Positions 1 through 7,777 of a DNA stretch of 42,777 nt are shown one piece after another; position 1 is the first letter of the stretch; every line of letters begins with the position of its first letter. Source of the stretch: 73-13 sp035555435 (lineage in GTDB: Bacteria; Actinomycetota; Actinomycetes; Actinomycetales; Microbacteriaceae); NCBI GenBank assembly GCA_035555435.1, contig DATMGN010000023.1, positions 1-42,777 on the forward strand, read 5' to 3'. The position numbers and the translations under genes are program-made. The notes beneath the pieces are model-generated. The model saw nothing but the letters and a program-made list of their open reading frames with translations, did not search any database and was not told where the DNA came from.

Positions 1-12
1 CCAGCGACGCGG

Positions 13-717
13 TCAGGCCCCCACGGCCGCCGCCGCGGCGGAGCGCTCAAGCGCGCGCAGCGCTGTCCGCGCCTCCTGCTGCACATGGAACGCCGCCGCC
101 GACCGAGCGCTCTTCACATCCCCCTGCTCGAACGACTCGAGGATCGCCTCCAGCTCGATGACGTTCTGCGCCGTACGACCCGGCTGCTCCAGCGCGAGCG
201 CGCGCAACTGCGTCACGCGACGCTGCAGCAGATTGACCATCTGCTGCAGGATCGGATTTCCCGAACCCTCGAGCAGCACGTCATAGACGCGGCTCATCGC
301 GCGCATCGCCGCGACCGAGGCGCCCTCGCCGCGATCAGCAGCCGCCCGCACCTCGGAGACGGCATCCCGGAAGCGATCGAGATCCGCCGGCTGCGAATGC
401 TTGATGAACAGCTCGACCGCGAGCCGCTCGAGTTCCACCCGCACCTCGCTCACCGACACCGCGAGCTCCGGACTCGTCACCGCGACGATCGTGCCGCGAC
501 CGCTCAACGACTCGACGAGCCCTTCAGCCTCGAGCTGGCGCAGCGCCTCACGCACCGACGGCCGGCTCGCCTGCGTCATCTCGCACAGCTCCCGCTCGAC
601 GAGCAGCTTGCCCGGCTCGAGACGCAGCTCGATGATCGCGTCGCGCAGGATCGATGCGACCTGCTCGCGGATGGGCGCGTGCCGCTGCACCTGGCGCCCG
701 CCGAGGAGATCACTCAC
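13..717 (-). CDS. GntR-family (FadR/FCD type) transcriptional regulator
   Basis: A 234-residue DNA-binding regulator. Residues about 15-75 form the winged helix of GntR proteins, with the typical run SRPSVREALRQLEAEGLVE. The remainder is an all-helical FCD ligand domain, which in this family usually senses small organic acids. The GTG start at 717 has a GGAGGG ribosome site seven bases upstream. The gene lies 51 bases downstream of the SMP-30 genes on the same strand, so it is probably the last gene of their operon. FCD regulators typically bind short odd-length palindromes of the TnGTnnnACnA type. The TTGTCNGACAA sites at 2641, 3662, 9990, 11607 and 24092 fit that and are my proposed operators. 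The family call is secure; the regulon is inference. Confidence 0.9.
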   Translation of the reverse strand: MSDLLGGRQVQRHAPIREQVASILRDAIIELRLEPGKLLVERELCEMTQASRPSVREALRQLEAEGLVESLSGRGTIVAVTSPELAVSVSEVRVELERLAVELFIKHSQPADLDRFRDAVSEVRAAADRGEGASVAAMRAMSRVYDVLLEGSGNPILQQMVNLLQRRVTQLRALALEQPGRTAQNVIELEAILESFEQGDVKSARSAAAFHVQQEARTALRALERSAAAAAVGA

Positions 718-768
718 GTCGGGTCCCTCCCCTTCGTCATCAGCGCTGGACTCGCGCCGGCACTGAGC

Positions 769-1679
769 CTATCCAGCCGTCGCCCAAGGAGCCACCGGCG
801 TCTCCGCGACACCGCGGACGCCGAGGCCCATGACCCGGTACAAGTGGCCGCCTTCGGCCCCCGGGAACTCAGGCGCCCCGGGGGGCGCGGCCGGGAAGCG
901 CTCGGGATGGACCGACGTGACGTACAGCACGTCGAGGTCGGGGCCGCCGAAGGCGAGACTCGTGATGTTCGGCGTCGGCATCTCAAGTCGGTGGAGCACC
1001 CGCCCATCGGGGGCGAGGCGCACGATGTATGGAGAGTGCAGCAGCGCGACCCAGATGCAGTCGTCGGCGTCGACCGTCGCGCCGTCCGGGAAGCACACCT
1101 CGCCAGCGGTGGAGAAGATCACCCGCTCGTTGGACAGGCCGTCCTCGCGGTAGTCGTGCGCGTACAGGACGCGAGTCAGGCTGTCGGCGACATACAGCGT
1201 CGACCCGTCGACGCTGACGCACAGGCCGTTGGCCATGTGGATCCCACCGCGGAGCATCGTCGTCGATCCGTCGGCCTCGAGTCGCAGGAGATGTCCGATC
1301 GGATCCGTGAATCCGCGGTCGCCGGACGCCGCGAGCACCCGTCCGGCGCGGTCGACTTTCCCCTCGCTGATCCGCTCCGCGAGAGACACGCCCCCAGTCG
1401 TGTGCGGGCCCACTCGCCCGTCGCGGGATCGAGCACCCGGAATCCGGTGAGCAGCGTGACCGCCACCCGACCATCGGTCATCATCGCGACAGCAGCCGGG
1501 TGCTCCGGCGCCGGCCACGACTCGAGCGTGTCCTCGGCACTCAGACGGTAGATCCTCGAGTCAGGCCGGTCGATGAACCACAGGGAGTGCGTCCGCGGGT
1601 CCCAGACGGGGCTCTCACCCACGATGGTGTCGACCCCGGGCACTCGATCGATCTGCACGACGTCGTTCGCGCGCGTCAC
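769..1679 (-). pseudogene. SMP-30/gluconolactonase-family gene with a single-base frameshift
   Basis: This third member of a tandem SMP-30 lactonase array is read in two frames. The first half (from a GTG at 1679, one base after the stop of the preceding paralogue) carries the metal-ligand motif GESPVWD and runs to DPATGEW. The second half continues in another frame from GPHTTGG through ANGLC and PDGATVDADDCIWVALL to the stop at 769. Alignment to the two neighbours places the loss of one base in the GGG/CCC run at 1406-1411. Every residue expected for metal binding is still present on both sides, so the lesion is either recent or a sequencing error. If intact, it would encode about 303 residues and hydrolyse a lactone in the pathway. 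Confidence 0.8.
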
Positions 1680-1680
1680 G

Positions 1681-2610
1681 TCACTCAGCTTCCGCGACCG
1701 CATCGGCCGTCGCCCACGGCGCGACCGGCGCCTCCGCGACACCGCGAACACCGAGGCCGGTCACTCGGTAGAGGAAACCACCCTCCGCGCCGGGGAAGTC
1801 TGGCGCCTGAGCTGGTGTCCCGTCGGGGAATCGCGCGGGATTGAGCGACGTGACGTAGAGCTCGTCGAGATTCGGCCCGCCGAACGCGAGGCTCGTGAGG
1901 TAGGGGGACGGCATCTCGATCCGGTCGACGAGGGTGCCGTCGGGCGCGAGGCGGATCACTTCGGGCGTATGGAGGAGCGCGATCCAGACGAAGCCCTCGG
2001 CGTCGACGGTTGCGCCGTCGGGGAAGAAGATCTCACCCGCGGTGGAGTAGATCTCCCGCTCGTGGGCCAGGCCCTCGTCGCCATAGTCGGCGGCGTAGAC
2101 CCGTCCGGTGAAACTATCGGAGAAGAAGATCGTCGAACCGTCGATGCTCAAGCAGATGCCGTTGGACACGATGATGTCGCGGCGCAACGTCGTCGTCGAA
2201 CCGTCCGATTCGAGGCGAAGGAGTCGGCCGCTCGACGCCTTGAGCACATGATCGCGCGAGCCCGCGAGCAGTCGCCCCTGCCGGTCGGCTTTGCCCTCAC
2301 TGATGCGCTCGACGTCTGAGATTCCGCCCGGGGTAAGCGGTCCGAGCGCACCTGTCTCGGGATCGAGGACCCGGAACCCGTCGTGGAGCGCGACAGCGAC
2401 CCGGCCGTCTGACATCGTCGCGACCGCGCCGGGCTGGATAGGGACCTGCCAGGTGTCGAGGACGTCTCCGGGGCCGAGCCGGTGGACCGAGCGGCCCTCG
2501 ATGTCGATGAACCACAACAACTGGGTCCGACCGTCCCAAATCGGGCTCTCCCCGACGATCATGTCGACGCCGGCGACCCGCTCGATCTGCACCACTGCAC
2601 ATGCCCCCAT
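1681..2610 (-). CDS. SMP-30/gluconolactonase/LRE-family lactonase (middle copy)
   Basis: A six-bladed beta-propeller hydrolase of about 309 residues in the SMP-30 family, whose members open lactones with a bound divalent metal. Conserved ligand regions are visible: GESPIWD near the N-terminus, SNGICLSIDG in the middle and PDGATVDAEGFVWIA after it. The start is not certain. ATG at 2610 is used, but GTG codons at 2595 and 2592 match the MVQIER start of the neighbouring copy better, and upstream ATGs are unlikely. A TTGTCAGACAA palindrome lies 30 bases upstream of 2610. The stop is one base from the GTG of the next paralogue, suggesting translational coupling. The substrate is not evident from the sequence. 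Confidence 0.88.
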   Translation of the reverse strand: MGACAVVQIERVAGVDMIVGESPIWDGRTQLLWFIDIEGRSVHRLGPGDVLDTWQVPIQPGAVATMSDGRVAVALHDGFRVLDPETGALGPLTPGGISDVERISEGKADRQGRLLAGSRDHVLKASSGRLLRLESDGSTTTLRRDIIVSNGICLSIDGSTIFFSDSFTGRVYAADYGDEGLAHEREIYSTAGEIFFPDGATVDAEGFVWIALLHTPEVIRLAPDGTLVDRIEMPSPYLTSLAFGGPNLDELYVTSLNPARFPDGTPAQAPDFPGAEGGFLYRVTGLGVRGVAEAPVAPWATADAVAEAE

Positions 2611-2640
2611 AAACCCCGTTGTTGTCGGCCTAGCCACCAC

Positions 2641-2651
2641 TTGTCAGACAA
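2641..2651. promoter_or_regulatory. Candidate operator TTGTCAGACAA
   Basis: A perfect 5-bp inverted repeat around one central base. It sits in the gap between two SMP-30 genes, about 30 bases upstream of the middle copy, and a GACATT hexamer directly precedes it on the minus strand. It matches four other copies in the window. The proposed binding protein is the GntR regulator at 13-717 (inference). Confidence 0.6.
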
Positions 2652-2705
2652 TGTCCCGAGCGCGCTGGACGAGATCGGGGCGCCGTCGCACTGCCGGGTC
2701 GCCCG

Positions 2706-3599
2706 CTAGCGACCCCACGCGGACGCGTCGACGGGTGTCTCCGCGACACCCCGGATGCCGAGGCCCGTGACGCGATAGAGCAGTCCGCTCTCGACCTCGG
2801 CGCGCAGCTCGGCGCCCGGCGGCAGCGTCTCGAAGCCCGAGAGGTCAGCAGATGTCACGTAGAGCTCGTCGAGATTCGGCCCGCCGAACGCGATGCTCGT
2901 CACGTCGGGCGACGGCAACTCGACCCGGTCGACGACCGATCCGTCGGGCGCGATCCGCACGAGCTGGGACGACTTGAGGACGGCGACCCAGACGCAGTCA
3001 TCCGCATCGACGGTTGCGCCGTCGGGGAAGCCCTCCTGGCCCGCGGTCGAGAAGAAGAGCCGCTCGTTGCTGAGGCCGCGCTCGTCATAGTCGTAGGCCC
3101 ACATCTCGTCGGTGAGGCTGTCGGCGACGTAGAGCGTCGACCCGTCGACGCTGAAGCAGAGCCCGTTGCCGAGATGGATCCCATCCCGGAGTTCGGTGAC
3201 GCTCCCGTCGAGTTCGAGGCGGATGAGACGGCCGACGGGCTCGCGGAAGCCCCGGTCGCTCGAGACCGCGAGGAGTCGGCCCTGTCGGTCCGCCTTCCCT
3301 TCGCTAATACGGTCGGCGGGGCCGACGCCGGCGGGCAGCAGCGGCCCGAACTCGCCCGTCACGGCATCGAACGTGCGGAAGCCGTCCTCAAGCGCGAGCA
3401 CGAATCGCCCGTCGGTCGTGGTCGCGATGGCGCCCGGCGACTCGGGCGTGGTCCAGCTCTCGAACACGTCTCCTGGTCCGAGCCGATGTATCGAGCTCTT
3501 GAGAATGTCGATGAACCAGAGAGAGCGGGTCGCCGGGTCCCAGATTGGGCTCTCGCTGAGCAAGCTGTGGACGCCGGGAACCCGTTCGATCTGCACCAT
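2706..3599 (-). CDS. SMP-30/gluconolactonase/LRE-family lactonase (first copy)
   Basis: A 297-residue SMP-30-type metal-dependent lactonase. Its start is well defined: ATG at 3599 (MVQIERVPG) follows AAGGAG with eight bases of spacing. The family's ligand motifs are present as SESPIWD, GNGLCFSVDG and PDGATVDADDCVWVA. It is the promoter-proximal copy of the three-gene array and is divergent from the SDR-VAO module at 3706. The two directions share the region containing TATACA and the TTGTCTGACAG operator at 3662. The three copies are clearly paralogous but differ throughout, so the duplications are not recent. In an aromatic pathway such enzymes could open a lactone formed after oxidation, but the actual substrate is unknown. 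Confidence 0.9.
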   Translation of the reverse strand: MVQIERVPGVHSLLSESPIWDPATRSLWFIDILKSSIHRLGPGDVFESWTTPESPGAIATTTDGRFVLALEDGFRTFDAVTGEFGPLLPAGVGPADRISEGKADRQGRLLAVSSDRGFREPVGRLIRLELDGSVTELRDGIHLGNGLCFSVDGSTLYVADSLTDEMWAYDYDERGLSNERLFFSTAGQEGFPDGATVDADDCVWVAVLKSSQLVRIAPDGSVVDRVELPSPDVTSIAFGGPNLDELYVTSADLSGFETLPPGAELRAEVESGLLYRVTGLGIRGVAETPVDASAWGR

Positions 3600-3661
3600 T
3601 GCATGTCTCCTTCGTGATCTCCTGGCAGCGTAGTTGCCCACGAACATGGTCGGCTATACAT

Positions 3662-3672
3662 TTGTCTGACAG
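3662..3672. promoter_or_regulatory. Candidate operator TTGTCTGACAG in a divergent promoter
   Basis: One mismatch from the perfect TTGTCNGACAA palindrome. On the plus strand it directly follows TATACA (3655-3660), a good -10 hexamer for the SDR gene at 3706. On the minus strand a TGTATAGC extended -10 for the SMP-30 gene starts close to it. A repressor bound here would block both promoters. Confidence 0.6.
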
Positions 3673-3705
3673 CACGTCGATGTGCTCCGAGGAAGGACGG
3701 CCCGC

Positions 3706-4521
3706 GTGACCGAGATCAATGGGCGGGTAGCCGTCGTCACGGGAGGCGCCTCCGGCATCGGCCGCGGCATCGCCGAAGAGTTCCTGGTCCTCGGCGCCGA
3801 GGTCGTCATCGCCGACATCAACGAGGAGCGGCTCGCCGAGACCGCGGCCGAGATCGGCGCGCACCCCGTGCGTACCGACGTGACCCGGGCCGACAGCGTC
3901 GCCGCCCTGCGCGACGCCGCCATCGAGCAGTACGGCCGCGTCGACATCCTCGTCAACAACGCCGGGGTCGGCCCCGCCGGCTACATCGAGGAGCTCACCC
4001 TCTCCGACTGGCGCTGGATGCTCGACGTCAACCTCTGGGGCGTCATCCACGGCATCGACGCGTTCCTCCCCCACCTCATCGCGAGCGACCGCGACGCGCA
4101 CATCGTCAACACCGCGTCCTTCGCGATCTTCAACCCGCTGCCCGGCCTGGGCGCCTACCAGGCCGGGAAGTTCGCCGTCCAAGGCGTCTCCGAGACGCTC
4201 GCGATCGAGATGGCCGAACGCCACCCGCACGTCCACGTCTCGATCCTCCCCCCGGGCCCCGTGCACTCGAACATCAACGAGAGCCTCAAGCTGCGCCCCG
4301 AAGGCGAGACCGGGGGCCTCAAAGCCGCCGACCTCGAAGCGGCCGAGGACGCCGCGAAGCTGCGCTGGATCGACGGGCGCACCGCGGGCAAGGTCGTCGC
4401 CCAGGCCGTCCTCGGCGACGACCTCTACGCCATCACCCACCCCGAGTGGTGGCCCATGGTCGACGCGCGCAACGAGCGCATCCACGCCGACTTCACCAAG
4501 TACCCGCCGATCCTCGGCTGA
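3706..4521 (+). CDS. Short-chain dehydrogenase/reductase of the SDR-VAO module 1
   Basis: A 271-residue classical SDR. The nucleotide-binding motif TGGASGIG is at residues 12-19, NNAG at 84-87 and the catalytic YQAGK at 151-155. A GTG start at 3706 is preferred to the ATG at 3682 because AAGGA lies eight bases before it; its paralogue at 24027 likewise starts with a rare codon (TTG) at the same alignment position. It likely oxidises or reduces a hydroxyl or carbonyl on the side chain of a phenolic intermediate. It is followed after 64 bases by the VAO-type oxidase, which could produce the alcohol or ketone that it handles. The tail ends FTKYPPILG, like FLKYPPTPP in the paralogue. Confidence 0.92.
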   Translation: MTEINGRVAVVTGGASGIGRGIAEEFLVLGAEVVIADINEERLAETAAEIGAHPVRTDVTRADSVAALRDAAIEQYGRVDILVNNAGVGPAGYIEELTLSDWRWMLDVNLWGVIHGIDAFLPHLIASDRDAHIVNTASFAIFNPLPGLGAYQAGKFAVQGVSETLAIEMAERHPHVHVSILPPGPVHSNINESLKLRPEGETGGLKAADLEAAEDAAKLRWIDGRTAGKVVAQAVLGDDLYAITHPEWWPMVDARNERIHADFTKYPPILG

Positions 4522-4585
4522 GGACCCGCCCCGACACCCCCGCGCACCGCCGCGCATCGACACGACGCACAAGGAGCCACCCATC

Positions 4586-6133
4586 ATGGCCGAACGACCC
4601 ACCCTCGACCCCGCCGTCCTCGACGAGCTCGTCGCCGCCCTCACCGCCGACCGCGTCGTCACCGACGCCGCGGGCGTCGACGAGTTCAAGGACCCGTACT
4701 GGGTGCCCGGCGACGACTCCTACCTCGGCTCCGCGGTCGTCTACCCGACGACCGTCGAGGAGGTCCAGGAGGTCATGCGGATCGCGAACCGCCACGGCGT
4801 CCCCGTCTGGCCCCACGGCCAGGGCCGCGGCGGCTACGGCGGTCCCTCCCCGCGCGTGCGCGGCTCCATCCAGGTGAGCCTGCGGCAGATGAATCAGGTG
4901 CTCGAGATCAACGAGGAGCTCGCGTACGCCGTCGTCGAGCCCGGGGTCAGCTGGTTCGAGCTGCACGCGGCGATCGAGGCCGGCGGCCACCCGCTGCAGC
5001 TGTCCATCCCCGACCTCGGCTGGGGCTCCGTCATCGGCAACTCCATGGACAACGGCATGACCTACATGCCGTACGGCGCCGACTTCCAGCTGCTGTGCGG
5101 ACTCGAGATCGTGCTCCCGACCGGCGAGCTCGTGCGCACCGGCATGGGCGCCATCCCCGACAACAAGTCCTGGCACCTCTACCGCCGAGGCCTCGGGCCC
5201 TCGTTCGGGGAGATGTTCGCGCAGAGCAACTACGGCATCGTCGTCAAGGCGGGCGTCTGGCTCCAGCGCAAGCCCGAGGCATACATCTCCGTCAACCTCT
5301 CGGTCGGCCAGGACGCCGACTTCGAGGCCGCGGTCGACGCGCTGCGGGAGCTGCGCCTCGCGAAGGTCATCGAGGGCGTCCCCGCGCTCTACGCCGCGCT
5401 CACCGCCGCGCCTCAGCTCGTCGACGCGCAGGTCGAGTTCGACATCAGCCGCCCCCTCACCGACGAGGAGCTCCAGGCCTACGCCAACGAGACCGGTGTC
5501 GGGATCTGGGCGGGACGCACCGCGCTCTGGGGCACGAAGGCGATCGTCGACGCGAAGCTCGCGGAGATCCAGCGCGTCTGGGGCGCGATCCCGAGCGGCC
5601 GCGTCGTCGCCTCCGCGACCTACGCCCCGTCCGACTACCCCAACATCACGCTGTCGACCGAGCAGGTCCAGGCGGGCATTCCGACCCTCCAGCTCATCGA
5701 GGCGCAGCCCGAGTGGCTCGGGCACATCGGCTTCTCGCCGGTCATGCCGCTCAAGGGCACCGAGGTCCGCTTCGTCATGGAGCAGATCCGCACGCGCCTG
5801 CGCGAGGACGGCCTCAACTTCCTCGGCGGCGTCTTCGCGTTCAACGAGCGCACCGCGTGCATCGTGACCGGCATCCCGTTCGACATCCGCGACGAGGCGC
5901 AGACCCGGCAGGCGTACGCCTCGGCGAAGCGGCTCGTGCAGGAGGTCGGGGCGCTCGGCTACGGCGAGTACCGCGCGCACGTCGACTTCATGGACGAGGC
6001 GCAGGAGATCTACGACTGGAACGACGGCGCCTACCGCCGCTTCGCGGAGACGATCAAGGACGCGATCGACCCGAACGGCGTGCTCTCCCCCGGTCGCCAC
6101 GGCATCTGGCCGAAGCGCTTCCGCGACGCGTAG
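4586..6133 (+). CDS. VAO-type FAD-dependent oxidase/dehydrogenase for 4-substituted phenols (copy 1)
   Basis: A 515-residue member of the vanillyl-alcohol oxidase group (4-cresol dehydrogenase, eugenol oxidase and 4-alkylphenol oxidases are relatives), which oxidises para-substituted phenols at the benzylic carbon through a quinone methide. Seen here: the FAD-binding loop GRGGYGG (80-86), PDLGWGS (142-148), RTGMG, GEYRAH (460-465, matching the Tyr-Arg pair of VAO) and the C-terminal DPNGVLSPGRHGIWPK. The FAD loop is one residue shorter than the usual GRNxGYGG, which the second copy retains. The position where VAO carries its covalent flavin histidine appears to be Ile426 in ERTACIV. ATG 4586 has AAGGAG upstream. 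The precise substrate is unknown. Confidence 0.9.
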   Translation: MAERPTLDPAVLDELVAALTADRVVTDAAGVDEFKDPYWVPGDDSYLGSAVVYPTTVEEVQEVMRIANRHGVPVWPHGQGRGGYGGPSPRVRGSIQVSLRQMNQVLEINEELAYAVVEPGVSWFELHAAIEAGGHPLQLSIPDLGWGSVIGNSMDNGMTYMPYGADFQLLCGLEIVLPTGELVRTGMGAIPDNKSWHLYRRGLGPSFGEMFAQSNYGIVVKAGVWLQRKPEAYISVNLSVGQDADFEAAVDALRELRLAKVIEGVPALYAALTAAPQLVDAQVEFDISRPLTDEELQAYANETGVGIWAGRTALWGTKAIVDAKLAEIQRVWGAIPSGRVVASATYAPSDYPNITLSTEQVQAGIPTLQLIEAQPEWLGHIGFSPVMPLKGTEVRFVMEQIRTRLREDGLNFLGGVFAFNERTACIVTGIPFDIRDEAQTRQAYASAKRLVQEVGALGYGEYRAHVDFMDEAQEIYDWNDGAYRRFAETIKDAIDPNGVLSPGRHGIWPKRFRDA

Positions 6134-6145
6134 GACTCGAGCACA

Positions 6146-6214
6146 TCGCGTTCATCCGGCGCAGACGCACCCTCCCCCACCCCGGGAACGTGCATTCGTG
6201 CCGGATGAACGCGA
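6146..6214. repeat. Long inverted repeat between convergent genes (possible bidirectional terminator)
   Basis: Perfect 15-base arms, TCGCGTTCATCCGGC at 6146-6160 and its complement at 6200-6214, enclose a 39-base loop. It fills the gap between the oxidase stop (6133) and the AraC stop (6220). It could terminate both transcripts, although no T-run follows. An 18-base segment of the right arm and loop (6192-6209) recurs inverted at 30269-30286, so it may instead belong to a dispersed palindromic element. Confidence 0.7.
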
Positions 6215-6219
6215 CGTCG

Positions 6220-7242
6220 TCAGAGCCAGCCCGTGGACGGCTCGATCTCCAGGAGCCAGGCGAGATCGCGTTCTCGCACACCCGAATCGTCTCGGGCGGC
6301 ACGGGCGCGCCACTGCTTCGGCGACTCGCCGAACGCCTGCCGGAACACGCGCGAGAAGTGCGCCTGCTCGGGGAAACCCCAGCGCTCCGCGAGCTCGCCG
6401 ATCGGCCGGTCCGCGAGCACCGGGTCCCCGATCTCGCGGCGCACCCCCGCGAGCCGGCGCTCGCGGATCCAGGCGGAGACGGTCGTGCCGTGCTCCTGGA
6501 ACATCGCCTGCAGTGACCGCGTCGAGATGAAGTTCGCCGCCGCGATCGTCGCCGGACCCAAGTCGCTCTCGGTCAGATGCTCGGCGATGTACGCGGTCAC
6601 CCGCTGGAAGACCGGCGTGCCCGACTCGGCGTCGCCCCGGGTGCGCTCGAGGAAGTCGAGGAAGCTCGTCGTGAAAAGGTCGACGAGGTTCTGCGCGACG
6701 CGCCGCCCGATCGGTCCGCGCAGCAGGTCGGGGTCCCGCGCGACCGAGGCGACGAAGGGCGACAGGTGCCCGCCGAAGCCCTCGTCCGCCCGCACCGCGC
6801 GGCCGAGCAGCGGCAGGAACGACTGAGCCGGGGCGTCGATGAACGACTGCGGGAAGCGCAGCATGAACACGGTGAAGTCGCCGTCGAACGCCCAGTCGAA
6901 CGGGACGAGGGAACTCGAGACCGCGAAGTCCCCGGGCCCGAGCGGCGCGCTCGAACCCGCCTGCGTGAACGTCGAGGTGCCGGCGATCTGGAAGTTGACG
7001 ACGTAGAGCGGGTCGGGAGTGAAGCGGATGTGCTCCGCCGTGCGGTGGATGACGTGACCCGACGTGCGGATGTCGATGAGGTGCGCGGAGATCCCGTCGA
7101 GGATCTGCCGGTGTAGCGTGCCGTGGAACTCGCCGCCCGGGTTCTCCACGCGCTGGAACGAAGGCAGCTCGCCCGTGATGAGCACGCGCCAGCTGTCGAG
7201 GTCGTCCGCGCTGCCACGGATCTCCTGGAAGACTCCGCTCAT
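6220..7242 (-). CDS. AraC/XylS-family transcriptional regulator
   Basis: A 340-residue regulator. The N-terminal roughly 200 residues resemble the cupin-like AraC_binding_2 domain found in FeaR/XylS-type activators of aromatic catabolism. The C-terminal roughly 100 residues hold the two helix-turn-helix units, with ISTRSLQAMFQEHG in the first and the family signature ending HFSRVFRQAFGESPKQWR. It lies 37 bases downstream of the NTF2-like gene on the same strand, so it may be the distal gene of the flavin reductase - monooxygenase - NTF2-like operon or have its own promoter. A role as activator of that operon is inferred from location only. Confidence 0.9.
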   Translation of the reverse strand: MSGVFQEIRGSADDLDSWRVLITGELPSFQRVENPGGEFHGTLHRQILDGISAHLIDIRTSGHVIHRTAEHIRFTPDPLYVVNFQIAGTSTFTQAGSSAPLGPGDFAVSSSLVPFDWAFDGDFTVFMLRFPQSFIDAPAQSFLPLLGRAVRADEGFGGHLSPFVASVARDPDLLRGPIGRRVAQNLVDLFTTSFLDFLERTRGDAESGTPVFQRVTAYIAEHLTESDLGPATIAAANFISTRSLQAMFQEHGTTVSAWIRERRLAGVRREIGDPVLADRPIGELAERWGFPEQAHFSRVFRQAFGESPKQWRARAARDDSGVRERDLAWLLEIEPSTGWL

Positions 7243-7279
7243 GGCGGCGAGCCTAATCGCAGCGCGGGCCTCCCCCGAT

Positions 7280-7759
7280 TCAGATCGCGCCGGTCCCCGT
7301 CATCGTCGTCTTGATGCGGTACTCGCCGTCCTCCCACGCCGAAGCCCAGTCCTCGACCCAGCGGCGGCTCGTGATCCGCCAGCCCCGCTCGGTACGGGCG
7401 ACGGTGTCGTAGTAGGTGCCGTGCACCTGGAAGGTGAAGGCCCGACCGTCGACGACGCGCGCCCACGGGTTGAAGGTCTTCGAGGTGCACGACGCCGTCT
7501 CGCCCGACTCGTCGAAGTCGATGACGAGGTTGGAGGTGATGTGGAAGATGTGCTCGAAGCCGTTGCCGCCGAACATGTCGATGGCGCGCAGCTCCTCCCA
7601 CGTGACGACGGGCCCGCTCGCCTGGCTGTAGTCGAAGCGGGCGTCGCTCGCGAAGACGCGGGCGTCGAGGGTCTCGTAGTCGGCGCGGTCGACCGCGTGG
7701 ACGTAGCGCGCGTAGACGTCCTGGATCTCCAGGCGGGCGGCGATCTCTGCGAGTTCCAT
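7280..7759 (-). CDS. NTF2-like (SnoaL-type) small protein
   Basis: A 159-residue protein of the cystatin-like alpha+beta fold family that includes SnoaL cyclases, ring-hydroxylating dioxygenase beta subunits and many unassigned hydratases or isomerases. The pattern is typical: an N-terminal helix (IQDVYARYVHAVDRADYETL), then strands such as FTFQVHGTYYDTVARTERGW and ITSRRWVEDW. It begins 18 bases after the HpaB-type oxygenase and is probably co-transcribed with it. It may act on an intermediate made by the oxygenase, for example a dehydratase or isomerase step. No catalytic residue can be named with confidence. Confidence 0.8.
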   Translation of the reverse strand: MELAEIAARLEIQDVYARYVHAVDRADYETLDARVFASDARFDYSQASGPVVTWEELRAIDMFGGNGFEHIFHITSNLVIDFDESGETASCTSKTFNPWARVVDGRAFTFQVHGTYYDTVARTERGWRITSRRWVEDWASAWEDGEYRIKTTMTGTGAI

Positions 7760-7777
7760 GGGTCGATCCTCTCGCGC

